From contig MTLY02000001.1 of the NCBI GenBank assembly GCA_002011035.2, forward strand, positions 313,342 through 377,341: a stretch of 64,000 nt of DNA, in the 5' to 3' direction. Shown in pieces: positions 51,203-60,753 of this stretch (position 1 is its first letter; every line of letters begins with the position of its first letter). Both the position numbers and the translations under genes were made by a program. A model generated the notes under the pieces. The model was given only the letters and a program-made list of their open reading frames with translations. It had not been told where the DNA came from and made no database searches. Source of the DNA: Candidatus Hecatella orcuttiae (lineage in GTDB: Archaea > Thermoproteota > Bathyarchaeia > Hecatellales > Hecatellaceae).

Positions 51203-51247
51203 TTTTAACAAGTGTTAAAAAAGTATTTAAGTTTAACGGACGTTAAA
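51203..51247. promoter_or_regulatory. Two TTAAC-N4-GTTAA palindromes in the nifB/HTH spacer
   Basis: Site 1 is an 8-bp perfect repeat TTTTAACA-AG-TGTTAAAA (51203-51220); site 2 is TTTAAC-GGAC-GTTAAA (51232-51247). Both contain TTAAC-N4-GTTAA and their centres are 28 bases apart. AGTATTTAAG (51222-51231) between them looks like the TATA box of the HTH gene, so a bound regulator would block transcription. Confidence 0.6.
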
Positions 51248-51256
51248 TATTAGATC

Positions 51257-51589
51257 ATGAGACATCCCTCGGCTGACGTTGCCAGGTACCTTCTCCCGGC
51301 GGTTAATGCTCTCATAGCCCGGGAGCTTGTTGAAAAATACGGCTTAAAAAGGTCTGAGGCTGCCAAAGTCATGGAGGTCACTCCGGCGGCTGTGACCCAG
51401 TATCTGAAACTATCGCGGGGCGGGAAAATCGTGGAGCAGCTGGAGGGCTCGGAGAAAATCATGCGCATTATTTTCTCCTTAGCTAGGCGAATGCGGACTG
51501 GAAAGGTGAACTCGGAAGGTTTCAACTTGGCAATTCGGAGGGTTTGTCGGGAGGCAAGGACACTGGGCATAATTCCCTGCCAGCCGTAA
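51257..51589 (+). CDS. Small HTH transcription regulator
   Basis: A 110-residue protein. RELVEKYGLKRSEAAKVMEV and TPAAVTQYLKLSRGGK form the helix-turn-helix (about 24-55); the C-terminal part is helical (IMRIIFSLARRMRTGK). It resembles the small archaeal HTH proteins grouped as COG2522, from memory. It starts 10 bases after the second TTAAC-N4-GTTAA palindrome and is divergent from nifB, so both genes are its likely targets. Confidence 0.78.
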   Translation: MRHPSADVARYLLPAVNALIARELVEKYGLKRSEAAKVMEVTPAAVTQYLKLSRGGKIVEQLEGSEKIMRIIFSLARRMRTGKVNSEGFNLAIRRVCREARTLGIIPCQP

Positions 51590-51676
51590 GCTCGCAGAGT
51601 CAAAAGGCCGGTGAGTAGGTTTAAAGGAAGAACATGGTTTTCCCGCCTGAACGCAGGGTTGGGGTTGCTTTCTTCG

Positions 51677-51958
51677 CTAACCTTTAGACTGTTCTCCGCC
51701 TCTCAGCTTAGAAAGCTCCTTAGCCAAGAGTTTTAAGGTTTCTCCCTTGGAGTTGATTTTATCCATTACCACGTAGCCGGCTTCCTTCCACCAGCATCGG
51801 GGATAGCGGGCTTCATATTTGGGTTGAGGTGAAAGGTTCAGCCTGCTGGCCGCTTCCACGATTTCCTTCAAGCTGGGAGAGGCCACGGCCATCCTTTTGG
51901 GAATCTTCCGCCCCTCGCTTCGGCTTCGGGCGATGTCAAAGTAGATGCTCCAAACCAC
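51677..51958 (-). CDS. srp19: Signal recognition particle 19 kDa protein
   Basis: Binds SRP RNA and helps Srp54 load for membrane targeting. 93 residues with YFDIARSRSEGRKIPKRMAV, then PKYEARYPRCWWKEAGYVVM, the SRP19 pattern. It lies 70 bases downstream of S8e on the same strand and is likely co-transcribed. It ends in TAG. Confidence 0.92.
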   Translation of the reverse strand: MVWSIYFDIARSRSEGRKIPKRMAVASPSLKEIVEAASRLNLSPQPKYEARYPRCWWKEAGYVVMDKINSKGETLKLLAKELSKLRGGEQSKG

Positions 51959-52028
51959 AACTCGGCGGTTGAGCTTTCTCAGAGGCTTCTCCGTCTCCTC
52001 TGGGGTGAATCTAAGCTGGACTGCCCGT

Positions 52029-52421
52029 CTAAGCCTGCTTGGGCTTCAGCAGCACAGCGTTAAGGACTCCGTGCTGGCCAGGTCTTGAGGTAACTTTGGC
52101 CGTGCCTATCTCCGTCTCCAGAATGGTTCCCTTTGTGATGATTCCCTGCCTGTCATAGGCGACATTGGAGGGGTTGCTTATAACCCTCAGGATTTGAGCA
52201 GTTTGAGTCTTTCCAGTTTTAGGATTGGAAACCTGAACCTTGCCAGCGGCTCTCAGACGCAGCTTGTAGTTGCCTCCTCGCCCCCTTTTTGGAACCCTCA
52301 AATCCTCTCCGACCACCGTCTCAGCGGGGTAGCCGCCGCGTTCAAACTTTCGCCTACCTCGGTAGGGAGTCTTCGCGCCTCCCGTCCTCTTCCGCTTGTG
52401 GAGGTCTGAATGCCAAGCCAT
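52029..52421 (-). CDS. rps8e: 30S ribosomal protein S8e
   Basis: A 130-residue archaeal S8e. The start WHSDLHKRKRTGGAKTPYRG and the block NPSNVAYDRQGIITKGTILE are diagnostic. It is longer-range coupled with srp19 downstream, a common archaeal pairing. The ATG at 52421 has a T-rich promoter region before it. It ends in TAG. Confidence 0.95.
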   Translation of the reverse strand: MAWHSDLHKRKRTGGAKTPYRGRRKFERGGYPAETVVGEDLRVPKRGRGGNYKLRLRAAGKVQVSNPKTGKTQTAQILRVISNPSNVAYDRQGIITKGTILETEIGTAKVTSRPGQHGVLNAVLLKPKQA

Positions 52422-52627
52422 AGACGTTCCTTCCAGTTTACGGTATAAGCGAAACTACGCGTTCAGCTTAAATTTAAGCATGACTATGCGCGATGGTAGC
52501 ACCTGATGCTACTTGAAATATGGCGGAGTATTTAAGCTTAGCATCGGCGGGACCTTAGCGAAAGGGGGGTAGATAGTTTTATATACGACAATAAGGGAAA
52601 AAAAGGTTCTAAGGTGAAACTATAAAA

Positions 52628-53701
52628 TTGGCTAGTGAACCACGTAGGAAGGCCCTGAAATACGGCATCGTCGCCATTGTCGCCGCTGTGGTGGCCGGTG
52701 TGGGCGGCTACGCCGCCTGGCAGGCCGCGAGGCCAGCTCCAGCCCCAACACCTACTCCTGCTCCCGTGGAAAAACCCATTAAAGTGGCCGCCATATATGT
52801 CACACCGCTTGAAGAGCCGTGGAATACGGTTCTCCATGAATCGTTAACTTGGGCTCAAGAAAATTTGGGTATCGAATACGTCTATTCGGAAAAAGTTGAC
52901 ACTGCGGATGCGGAGAGGGTGGCAAGAGAATTCATCGATGCGGGTGTCGATGTACTCTTCACTCACAGCTGGGGGTACCATCCGGTGGCCATTAAGCTCG
53001 GAGAGGAGTTCCCCGATCTAGCCCTAGCTCAAGGCTCAGGCCCCACGGACATTGAATGGCCGCCGAACATTGTGCTCTACGACTATTGGATTCAGGACGC
53101 TGCATACCTTGCTGGGATGGCTGCGGGCATGATGACCAAGGGCGACCAGATAGGCGTCGTAACAGCCTACGCTGTGCCCGACGTGAACAGGCTGGTTAAC
53201 GGCTACATTGCCGGCGCTAAATCGGTCAACCCCAACGTTAAGGCTTCGGTGGTATACTTGGAAAGCTGGTTTGACCCTGTCCGCGCAAAAGAAGCTGCAC
53301 GCGCCATGATCGACGGTGGGGTGGACTTCATATACGCTGAACGATTTGGAGTGTTCGAAGCGATAAGAGAGGCTGACAAGGTCGGTCAAGTATACGCCTT
53401 CGGGAACATTGTGGATCAGTCACCCCTAGACCCAGAGGTTGTCCTAGCCAGCATAGTTTGGGATCTACACTCGTTCGTGGAACTCCTGGTGGAGATGGCG
53501 AAGACGAACACATGGCAAGGCGGAATTTATGATTGGGGGATGAAGGAAGGCTGGGCTAAGCTGGTGTGGAATGAAGACCTCAAGGCGAAAGTGGTACCGA
53601 AAGATGTGCTGGAGGCCATAGAAGCAAAACAGGAGGAAATGCTGAAAGGCGAATTCGCAGCGCCCATCTACGAAGACTGGGTTCCGGAACGCTGGGAATA
53701 A
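52628..53701 (+). CDS. BMP-family substrate-binding protein of an ABC transporter
   Basis: A 357-residue surface lipoprotein-like or signal-anchored binding protein. A basic start and hydrophobic helix (about 12-32), then a Pro/Thr/Ala-rich linker (about 34-47), then the BMP/PnrA periplasmic fold: KVAAIYVTPLEEPWNTVLHE, LALAQGSGPTDIEWPPNIVL, AGMAAGMMTKGDQIGVV. BMP proteins bind purine nucleosides. The TTG start has an AAGGTGA ribosome-binding site and a strong TATA element (TTTTATATAC, 52577-52586). It is the first gene of a four-gene operon. Confidence 0.88.
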   Translation: MASEPRRKALKYGIVAIVAAVVAGVGGYAAWQAARPAPAPTPTPAPVEKPIKVAAIYVTPLEEPWNTVLHESLTWAQENLGIEYVYSEKVDTADAERVAREFIDAGVDVLFTHSWGYHPVAIKLGEEFPDLALAQGSGPTDIEWPPNIVLYDYWIQDAAYLAGMAAGMMTKGDQIGVVTAYAVPDVNRLVNGYIAGAKSVNPNVKASVVYLESWFDPVRAKEAARAMIDGGVDFIYAERFGVFEAIREADKVGQVYAFGNIVDQSPLDPEVVLASIVWDLHSFVELLVEMAKTNTWQGGIYDWGMKEGWAKLVWNEDLKAKVVPKDVLEAIEAKQEEMLKGEFAAPIYEDWVPERWE

Positions 53702-53706
53702 ACCCC

Positions 53707-55233
53707 TTGACGGAGCAGCTGTCTGCCGGTTTAATCGTTTCAATGCAGGGAATAACCAAAGTCTACGAAGGGCAAGTATTAGCCTTAGAAGACGTGGATT
53801 TCGACCTTCGAAAAGGAGAGATCCACGTCCTTCTGGGGGAGAATGGAGCCGGTAAAAGTACTTTAATGAAAATTCTAGCCGGGGCCTTAAAGCCTACTGA
53901 GGGACGGATATTCGTTAAAGGCCGTGAAGTGAGTTTCTCTTCTCCCAGAGATGCGTATAGAGAAGGCATAGGCATGGTCCACCAGCATTTCACCCTGATC
54001 CCTTCACTCAACGTGGCTGAAAACATACTTCTTGGCGATGAAAAAATGGACTTTCTCCTGCACATGCCTAAGATAGCAGACACCGTGATGAAGTTTGCAG
54101 ATAGAGTTAATCTAAGCGTGGACGCGAGGACGCCCCTTCACACTCTTTCGGTTGGAGAGAAACAGAGGGTTGAGATTCTGAAGCTTCTCTATAGGGGGGC
54201 GGACATAATGATATTCGACGAGCCTACATCCGTCTTAGGAGGCCTTGAAGTGGAAAGCTTTTTTGAAACCCTCAGATCCTTGACGGCTCAAGGCTCCTCC
54301 GCCATCTTGGTAACTCACAAGATAAGCGAGGCGATGAACATAGCTGACCGCCTAACGGTGTTGAGAAAAGGAAAGAAAATTGCAACCCTCACCAAAGATG
54401 AAGCAGATGAAAGAAAACTTGTAGAGCTCATGATAGGGCCGGGCGAGGTCATACCTCCTCCTCCCAGCGCAGAGCGTAAGACAGGCTCCGTGGTCCTTAA
54501 AATTAGAGGCCTCCAAGTTTTCGACGACCTAGGAAACCTGGCAGTGAGGGGGGTGAACCTCGACCTCTTTGAAGGGGAAATCCTCGGCCTCGCAGGCGTG
54601 GAGGGTAACGGTCAAGAGGAACTCGTCGAGACGCTGGTAGGACTGAGGAAAGCGCATGGAGGAACCATAGAATATCAAGGTGCGCGGATCAGAAACCTAA
54701 AGCCCAGAGACCTCCTCGACCTAGGATGGGCCTACATTCCAGCGGATAGGTTAGGCCGGGGGGTGGCACCTGAACTCGATGTTATGCTCAACTGTTGTAT
54801 GAAAAAACTGGACGAAGTGGCGGATAAATTTAAACTGATTAATCAACGCAATCTTTCTGAGCTGGCTAAAAAAGTCATTTCCATGCTGGGAGTGAAAGCT
54901 CCTTCCCAAAAGGCACCCGTCAAGTATCTTTCAGGAGGCAACATCCAGAAGCTTATTGTAGGGAGGGAGGCGCACCTGAATCCAAAGCTACTGATAGCCG
55001 AGCAGCCTACAGCCGGACTGGATGTGAAGACCACAAACCTGACCCATTCTATCCTGCTGGAGATGAGAAATAGAGGAGCTTCGGTGCTGCTGGTTTCCAC
55101 CAACCTCGACGAGATACTTAAGTTGAGCGATAGAATAGCCGTAATCTATAAAGGGGAGATCGCGGGAATCTTCTCGCCCAAGGACGATGTAGGTCTTATT
55201 GGAACATGCATGCTAAGGGGAAAACAAGGCTAA
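53707..55233 (+). CDS. ABC transporter ATPase, nucleoside type (double domain)
   Basis: A 508-residue cytosolic ATPase with two ABC modules. Module 1: HVLLGENGAGKSTLMKILAG, TLSVGEKQRVEILK, IMIFDEPTSVLG. Module 2: a degenerate P-loop LAGVEGNGQEELVETL, LSGGNIQKLIVGRE, LLIAEQPTAGLD. This is the RbsA/NupA-like form used by BMP-dependent nucleoside importers. The TTG start lies 5 bases after the binding-protein stop. It overlaps the first permease gene by 28 bases. Confidence 0.92.
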   Translation: MTEQLSAGLIVSMQGITKVYEGQVLALEDVDFDLRKGEIHVLLGENGAGKSTLMKILAGALKPTEGRIFVKGREVSFSSPRDAYREGIGMVHQHFTLIPSLNVAENILLGDEKMDFLLHMPKIADTVMKFADRVNLSVDARTPLHTLSVGEKQRVEILKLLYRGADIMIFDEPTSVLGGLEVESFFETLRSLTAQGSSAILVTHKISEAMNIADRLTVLRKGKKIATLTKDEADERKLVELMIGPGEVIPPPPSAERKTGSVVLKIRGLQVFDDLGNLAVRGVNLDLFEGEILGLAGVEGNGQEELVETLVGLRKAHGGTIEYQGARIRNLKPRDLLDLGWAYIPADRLGRGVAPELDVMLNCCMKKLDEVADKFKLINQRNLSELAKKVISMLGVKAPSQKAPVKYLSGGNIQKLIVGREAHLNPKLLIAEQPTAGLDVKTTNLTHSILLEMRNRGASVLLVSTNLDEILKLSDRIAVIYKGEIAGIFSPKDDVGLIGTCMLRGKQG

Positions 55234-56285
55234 GTCTAAGGCAGAAACTCCTTCTGCTTAGACTGGGAACCGCCTTCATAGCAATAGTCGCAGCCCTTCT
55301 CATAGCCTCCATCCTAATAGTTTCCGCGGGAGCTAACCCCCTCAGCGCCTTCTACCACATGTACGTCGGATCCATAGGCAGCTTTCCAGCTCTCGTTGAA
55401 ACTCTTGTTCGCGCCACCCCAATAATGTTGGTAAGTCAAGGTTTGGCGGTGGCATTCAGGGCGAGGCTCTGGAACATCGGCGCCGAAGGTCAGCTTCTCA
55501 TCGGCGGCACAGTGGCCGGCGCCTTGGGTCTTTACCTCCACGCTCTACCTCAACCTTTGGCGGTTCCCCTCATTCTTTTGGCTTCCGGGCTGGGGGGCGC
55601 TGTTTGGATAGTTATCCCCGCCCTCTTGAGGGCGTATTATGAGGTTAACGAAATATTCACAACTCTCATGAGCTACTACATTGCCCTTTACTTCGTCAGT
55701 TTTCTGCTCTCAGGACCCCTGCGGGACCCTGTTGGTCTTTTTCCGGAAACGACAACCCTCCCCAAGGAGATGATGCTTCCCATCATCATCAAAGAAACTA
55801 GGTTTCACGCGGGAATACTTATTCCACTGATGATCTTCGGCCCTCTTCTCTACATGGTCATCGGAAGGTCCACTGTAGGCGTGAAGCTTTCGATGGTAGG
55901 ATGCAACCCCACCGCGGCGCAATATGCAGGAGTGGATTTAAAGAGGGTGACCGTTTTCAGCTTGCTCTTCAGCGGTTTTCTGGCAGGACTTGCCGGCGGC
56001 GTCGAAGTCCTCGGCATCCAGTCGAAGATGAGGCTTGACATTTCACCAGGCTATGGGTTTACAGGCATAGTGGTGGCTTTGCTGGGATACATGGACCCCA
56101 TCGGAGTTATGGTTGCTTCGATGATCATGGGAGGCTTGATCAACGGAAGCACCACCATGCATCGGCTTGACAGGGTTCCTGTGGGAATGGCGTTCATGAT
56201 CCAAGCCATGGTCGTCATCTTCGTCATGGTAGGCTATCTTCTCTACGATAGATTTTCAAGGAAGGTTGTGGGCAGAGTTGAGTGA
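55206..56285 (+). CDS. ABC transporter permease, nucleoside type (subunit 1)
   Basis: A 359-residue inner-membrane permease of the BPD_transp_2 family, with about ten helices. NPLSAFYHMYVGSIGSFPAL and LWNIGAEGQLLIGGTVAGAL are the characteristic blocks. It pairs with the next gene as a heterodimer. It starts inside the ATPase gene and overlaps the second permease by 20 bases, so the operon is tightly coupled. Confidence 0.9.
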   Translation: MHAKGKTRLSLRQKLLLLRLGTAFIAIVAALLIASILIVSAGANPLSAFYHMYVGSIGSFPALVETLVRATPIMLVSQGLAVAFRARLWNIGAEGQLLIGGTVAGALGLYLHALPQPLAVPLILLASGLGGAVWIVIPALLRAYYEVNEIFTTLMSYYIALYFVSFLLSGPLRDPVGLFPETTTLPKEMMLPIIIKETRFHAGILIPLMIFGPLLYMVIGRSTVGVKLSMVGCNPTAAQYAGVDLKRVTVFSLLFSGFLAGLAGGVEVLGIQSKMRLDISPGYGFTGIVVALLGYMDPIGVMVASMIMGGLINGSTTMHRLDRVPVGMAFMIQAMVVIFVMVGYLLYDRFSRKVVGRVE

Positions 56286-57225
56286 GTTCATAGACTTGCT
56301 GATTTCCGTCGGCATAGCATCCGCCATGATCAGGTTAATGACGCCTCTTTTGCTCGCAGGGGTCGGAGAACTCTTCGTTCAGAAGAGCGGTGTTTTGAAT
56401 TTAGGTGTTGAAGGCATAATGCTCTTCGGAGCTTTCTTCGCTTTCATAGGCACGTTTTTCACAGGCAATGTAGGCTACGGGCTTGCGTTAGCCATAGTTG
56501 TGGGGGTGGCCATCAACCTTCTTTTCGCCTTCCTCACGGTCTCCATGGCAGTGGACCAGGTGGTGACAGGGCTTGCCATAAACATCGCTGCGATAGGGAC
56601 CACCTCCTACCTTTACAGGGCTACCTTCCCTTATGCTACAGCCATCCCTGCAAAGACCGAAACCATCATAGAGGTGGAACCTATTCCGTTTCTGTCTTCC
56701 ATTCCCTACATCGGCCCTGCCTTGTTCTCGCATACCGTGTTCACCTACGCTGCGCTGCTTCTTGTCCCTGTAGCTGCATTTATGATATCTCGCACCAGCT
56801 GGGGGCTGAGGGTCAAGGCGATAGGGGAAGACCCCCACGTAGCCGATCTTCTGGGCTTGAATGTGGTGAGAACCAGGTATTTTATTCTCATCATGGAAGG
56901 GGTGCTAGCCGCCCTAGCAGGCTCCATGCTTTCCATTTCACAGTATAACATGTTTCTGGACAATATGACGCAGGGGCGGGGATACATAGTCGTAGCCCTC
57001 ATAATCTTGGGAAGATGGTCCCCCATCAACTTCTTAGCTGGCTCACTTTTCTTCGCTTACATCGACGCGCTTCAGCTGAGAATCCAAGCCGCCGGCATCA
57101 CCATCATACCCTACCAGTTTGCACTCATGCTCCCCTATCTCGCATCCTTCGCCGCTTTGGCGTTGGTGGGCAGAAGGGTAAAGGGCCCAGCAAGTCTGGC
57201 AAAACCGTATAAAAAGGTTAAATGA
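56266..57225 (+). CDS. ABC transporter permease, nucleoside type (subunit 2)
   Basis: A 319-residue permease of the same family: TPLLLAGVGELFVQKSGVLN, LGVEGIMLFGAFFAFIG and the conserved GLRVKAIGEDPHVADLLGL cytosolic loop that contacts the ATPase. It completes a purine-nucleoside-type importer. GTG start inside the previous gene. No nucleoside hydrolase or phosphorylase is adjacent, though a molybdenum hydroxylase operon begins 4.7 kb downstream. Confidence 0.9.
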   Translation: MWAELSEFIDLLISVGIASAMIRLMTPLLLAGVGELFVQKSGVLNLGVEGIMLFGAFFAFIGTFFTGNVGYGLALAIVVGVAINLLFAFLTVSMAVDQVVTGLAINIAAIGTTSYLYRATFPYATAIPAKTETIIEVEPIPFLSSIPYIGPALFSHTVFTYAALLLVPVAAFMISRTSWGLRVKAIGEDPHVADLLGLNVVRTRYFILIMEGVLAALAGSMLSISQYNMFLDNMTQGRGYIVVALIILGRWSPINFLAGSLFFAYIDALQLRIQAAGITIIPYQFALMLPYLASFAALALVGRRVKGPASLAKPYKKVK

Positions 57226-57320
57226 ACACCCGTAATCCGGGTTGAAGCTTCAGCCTGAAGAATTGCAGAAACCCTGCGCGGCATTCAGGCTTTGAATTAA
57301 AATTAAATTTGAACGGAGTT

Positions 57321-57962
57321 TCACGCCGTCTGGCTCTCCGCCTTCTCCAAGTCTCTCAGGGGGATTGTCGGCAGCTTCTTTTTAAGCAACACAGCTACCA
57401 GCTGGATGGCAGCGGCCTCCTCCAGAATTTCCACCCTCATCCTCGCCTCCGAGAGGCTTCGACCCACACCCACCACCCCGTGGTTTTGAAGGATCACAGC
57501 CTCCGCTTTTTCCAGTCTTTCAGCCGCCAGCTCCGCCAACCTCCGGGTTCCCGGGAAAACGTAGGGTATCATCCGGGTCTTCCGTAGGTGGAGTCCTGTT
57601 TCCACCGTGAGAGGTTTAAGCTCCCCACCGGTTAAGGTAAGTCCCACGGTCAGGGGGTTGTGGGCGTGGACAACAGCGTTTACATCAGCCCTCCTTCGAT
57701 AGATGGCCGCGTGCAAGAGAGTTTCATGGGACGGCTGGCCTGCGCCTTTCACAGTCCTTCCCTGCAAGTTCACCTTGATCAAGTCTTTTGGCTTCAGCTC
57801 AGTTTTGAAGAGGCCGCGGGGCGTAATCCAAAACTCTTCCGCCCCGGGAAGTCTGGCGCTGGCGTTCCCTCCCACCGAGGAGATCAGCCTCCTTTCAAAA
57901 AGGACTCTCATGACATTGCAGATCTCTCTCTTCAAAGTTTTCTCCGAAATTTTTTTCTTCAA
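57321..57962 (-). CDS. Class II aldolase/adducin-family protein
   Basis: A 213-residue zinc-dependent enzyme like L-fuculose- or ribulose-phosphate aldolase/epimerase. GGNASARLPG and EEFWITPRG bind phosphate, VVHAHNP gives the zinc His pair, and ILQNHGVVGVG the third His. In archaea this family includes fuculose-1-phosphate aldolase and methylthioribulose-1-phosphate-type enzymes; the substrate is not resolved. It is convergent with the ABC operon and divergent from thiC. Confidence 0.85.
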   Translation of the reverse strand: MKKKISEKTLKREICNVMRVLFERRLISSVGGNASARLPGAEEFWITPRGLFKTELKPKDLIKVNLQGRTVKGAGQPSHETLLHAAIYRRRADVNAVVHAHNPLTVGLTLTGGELKPLTVETGLHLRKTRMIPYVFPGTRRLAELAAERLEKAEAVILQNHGVVGVGRSLSEARMRVEILEEAAAIQLVAVLLKKKLPTIPLRDLEKAESQTA

Positions 57963-58137
57963 TTCAGCCGCCTCTTTCCGGGAGCTACACGTCTTGTTTT
58001 CACTCTGATTCTTAAGTCTTGGTGTCTAGGAAAACTTCCGACGTCCTCTGTTGGCTGTGGCGTGCGGTGGGCGAGGTTCCGATGTCCGACAAGTATAAAA
58101 GCTTGGCTTTTTCCACCTCCTTTGAAGGCGGAATTAA

Positions 58138-59424
58138 ATGACGGTTATGGATGAGGCTAGACGGGGTAGGATCACGGAGGAAGTCAAAGCCGCTGCGAAG
58201 GAGGAAGGCCTTGAGCCTGAGAAGCTGAGGAGAGGCATAGCTTCAGGGAAAATAATTCTAACAGGATATGCCCGCGGGGAACGCTGCAAAATCGTAGCGG
58301 TTGGGGAGGGGCTGAGGACCAAGGTAAACGCCAACGTGGGCGCTTCCTCAGAATTCAGCAACATCAAAATCGAGCTGGAAAAAGCCTTGACCGCCGTCAG
58401 ATACGGCGCGGACACCCTCATGGACCTCAGCACCTCTGAAGACCTGAACGAGATCAGGCGCCTGATCCTCAAGGAGACCCCTCTGCCCGTTGGCACCGTT
58501 CCCATCTACCAAGCAGGTGTGGAGGCCATTCGGAAACACGGCGCCATCGTCGACATGGGTGAAGACGAAGTCCTCCGGGTGGTTGAAAACCACGCGAAGG
58601 AAGGTGTAGACTTCATGACAATTCACGCCGGCATCACGCAAGGGATAACCGCCCAGCTCGCTGAGCATCCTCGGGTTGCAGGCGTGGTGAGCCGGGGAGG
58701 CGTCTTCCTGGCTAGCTGGATACTTCACCATAAGGCTGAGAATCCCTTTTACAAGAACTTCGACTACCTTCTCGAGATAGCTAGGTCCTATGATTTTTGC
58801 ATAAGTCTAGGCGACTCTCTGCGGCCCGGAAGCCTAGCTGACGCCTCAGATTGGTTTCAGATCCAGGAGTTGCTCACCGTTCAAAAACTGGTGGAGAGAT
58901 GCTGGAGAGCGGGAGTTCAGGTGATGGTGGAAGGCCCGGGGCATCTTCCCCTAAACCAAGTGGAGGCCAACGTCGTCCTTCATAAATCCCTCTGCAAAGG
59001 GGCGCCTCTCTACCTTCTCGGTCCCATAGTTACAGATATCGGAGCAGGCTACGACCACATCGTAGGAGCTGTGGGGGGAGCCGTCGCAGCCATGGCGGGA
59101 GCGGACTTCCTATGCTACGTCACCCCTTCGGAGCATCTAGCCCTACCGACGGTGGAAGATGTCCGCGAGGGGGTTATCGCAGCCCGGCTGGCTGCTCACT
59201 GCGCGGACGTGGTCAAATTGGGGGAGAGAGCAAGCCGCCATGACTTGGAGATGGCGCAGGCCAGAGCCAAGCTGGACTGGGAGACCATGTACAAACTGTC
59301 CTTGGACCCTGTGCGGGCTAGGGAGGTCAGGGAGAAGGGTAAGACCAAAACCGACGCCTGTACCATGTGCGGGCAATACTGCGTCTATAGGATTCTGCCC
59401 GCCAAGCAGACTGGGTGCATTTAG
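58138..59424 (+). CDS. thiC: Phosphomethylpyrimidine synthase ThiC
   Basis: Radical-SAM-like enzyme turning aminoimidazole ribotide into the thiamine pyrimidine. 428 residues, the short archaeal/anaerobe form. RTKVNANVGASSEFSNIKIE, GADTLMDLSTSEDLNEIRR, MVEGPGHLPLNQVEANV and the C-terminal CTMCGQYC cluster motif are seen. A ThiC paralogue (BzaF) makes a cobamide lower ligand in some anaerobes, an alternative of interest in a corrinoid-dependent organism, but nothing here favours it. TATAAAAG at 58094-58101 precedes the ATG. No TPP riboswitch is seen. It ends in TAG. Confidence 0.9.
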   Translation: MTVMDEARRGRITEEVKAAAKEEGLEPEKLRRGIASGKIILTGYARGERCKIVAVGEGLRTKVNANVGASSEFSNIKIELEKALTAVRYGADTLMDLSTSEDLNEIRRLILKETPLPVGTVPIYQAGVEAIRKHGAIVDMGEDEVLRVVENHAKEGVDFMTIHAGITQGITAQLAEHPRVAGVVSRGGVFLASWILHHKAENPFYKNFDYLLEIARSYDFCISLGDSLRPGSLADASDWFQIQELLTVQKLVERCWRAGVQVMVEGPGHLPLNQVEANVVLHKSLCKGAPLYLLGPIVTDIGAGYDHIVGAVGGAVAAMAGADFLCYVTPSEHLALPTVEDVREGVIAARLAAHCADVVKLGERASRHDLEMAQARAKLDWETMYKLSLDPVRAREVREKGKTKTDACTMCGQYCVYRILPAKQTGCI

Positions 59425-60668
59425 CCTTTCAGTTTCCCGTAGCCGATGAGCCGCCATTTGCCAGCTATTCTTCTGCTTAAGGCTATTCTAGCCCCATGCT
59501 TGGCGCAGACAGGTTTCTTGAGGGCTATTTCTACGTGGTTTTTGCGGGCTAGGGTGACCACACCCACGCTGACGGCAGTGCCCACGTTTACGACGAGGCT
59601 CTCCTTAAGCTTCACCGACTCCACGTTTGTCAGCTCCGGGGTTCCCACCACATGCTGGAAGAGGGTGGGTTCGAAGCTGAGGGTTTTCTCAGCTTCAGGA
59701 AGCTGCCCTGGTCTGCCTACGACGTTGCCTATGAGGCCGTCGGCCTTGGTTAGGGAGGGGTCGAGTTTTGAGCCTAAGCCGATAAGCCCCCCGCAGCCGG
59801 CTTCCTCAACTTTTTTACCCCCCGCATGAAGACTGGTTACCTCAGTGAACAGGGTTCGGTAGTTCTGGCTTTCAGCCCATTTTATTCCAGGCCTTATCTC
59901 GATCTCCTCTCCAACCCTCAGCTTACCCTCCACCATGGTTCCTCCGAGGACACCGCCTTGAAGGTCCTCTATCTTCGTCCCCGGCTTGTTGATGTCGAAG
60001 GACCTTACTACATGCATGAAGAGAGAGCTTTTGGGATCCCGCTTCGGGGTTGGAATGCATCTCTCCAGCGCCTCGATCAAAAGATCTAAGTTAACCATGT
60101 GCTGGGCTGAAACGGGAATGATGGGCGCCTCTTCGGCCACGGTTCCTTCAAGAAACGCCCGAATAGCCTTGTAGTTTTCCAGAGCCTTTTCTTTAGAAAC
60201 TAGGTCAACCTTGTTCTGAACCACCACTATCTTGTTGGCTCCGACGATTTCCAAGGCGGCCATGTGCTCGCGGGTTTGAGGCTGAGGAACAGGCTCGTCG
60301 GCCGCTATGACCAAGATTGCCCCGTCCATCACCGCTGCCCCCGAGAGCATGGTTGTCATCAGGACCTCGTGGCCGGGGCAGTCAACAAAGCTCACAGCCC
60401 TCAAAAAATCTGTTTTACCTCCGCAGTTGGGGCATGTTGGCTGGGTAGTATAACAGGTGGGCGGAGGGCAGCTGGGGCATTTGTAGAAGGCGCAGTCAGC
60501 GTAGCCAAGCCGGATGGTGATGCCGCGGCGGAGCTCCTCCGAGTGTTTACTAGCCCAGACTCCGGTTAGGCCTTTTATCAGAGTGGTCTTCCCATGGTCC
60601 ACATGGCCGGCTGTTCCGATGTTAACCTCAGGCTGGGCTGGAAGAGGAGAAGTCAACTGCCATTTCAC
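59421..60668 (-). CDS. Translation initiation factor aIF2, gamma subunit
   Basis: GTPase core of the factor that brings Met-tRNAi to the ribosome. 415 residues: P-loop GTAGHVDHGKTTLIKG (about 18-33), zinc knuckle CPSCPPPTCYTTQPTCPNC, DCPGHE (G3), VVQNKVDLV (G4), and the C-terminal beta-barrels. Length is standard. Overlaps thiC by 4 bases, tail to tail. Confidence 0.96.
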   Translation of the reverse strand: MKWQLTSPLPAQPEVNIGTAGHVDHGKTTLIKGLTGVWASKHSEELRRGITIRLGYADCAFYKCPSCPPPTCYTTQPTCPNCGGKTDFLRAVSFVDCPGHEVLMTTMLSGAAVMDGAILVIAADEPVPQPQTREHMAALEIVGANKIVVVQNKVDLVSKEKALENYKAIRAFLEGTVAEEAPIIPVSAQHMVNLDLLIEALERCIPTPKRDPKSSLFMHVVRSFDINKPGTKIEDLQGGVLGGTMVEGKLRVGEEIEIRPGIKWAESQNYRTLFTEVTSLHAGGKKVEEAGCGGLIGLGSKLDPSLTKADGLIGNVVGRPGQLPEAEKTLSFEPTLFQHVVGTPELTNVESVKLKESLVVNVGTAVSVGVVTLARKNHVEIALKKPVCAKHGARIALSRRIAGKWRLIGYGKLKG

Positions 60669-60753
60669 CTAAGTTTCGTCTCATGAGCATAGGATGCATG
60701 TCGATTAAAAACATTACTAACCGGGTAAGGGTAAGTCTTAAGACGTCCTTGCA

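Noticed and set aside
57963-58137. TPP riboswitch before thiC
   Set aside because: The conserved CUGAGA and ACCUGAUCUGG-type blocks are absent, and the TATA box lies too close to the start to allow a long leader.
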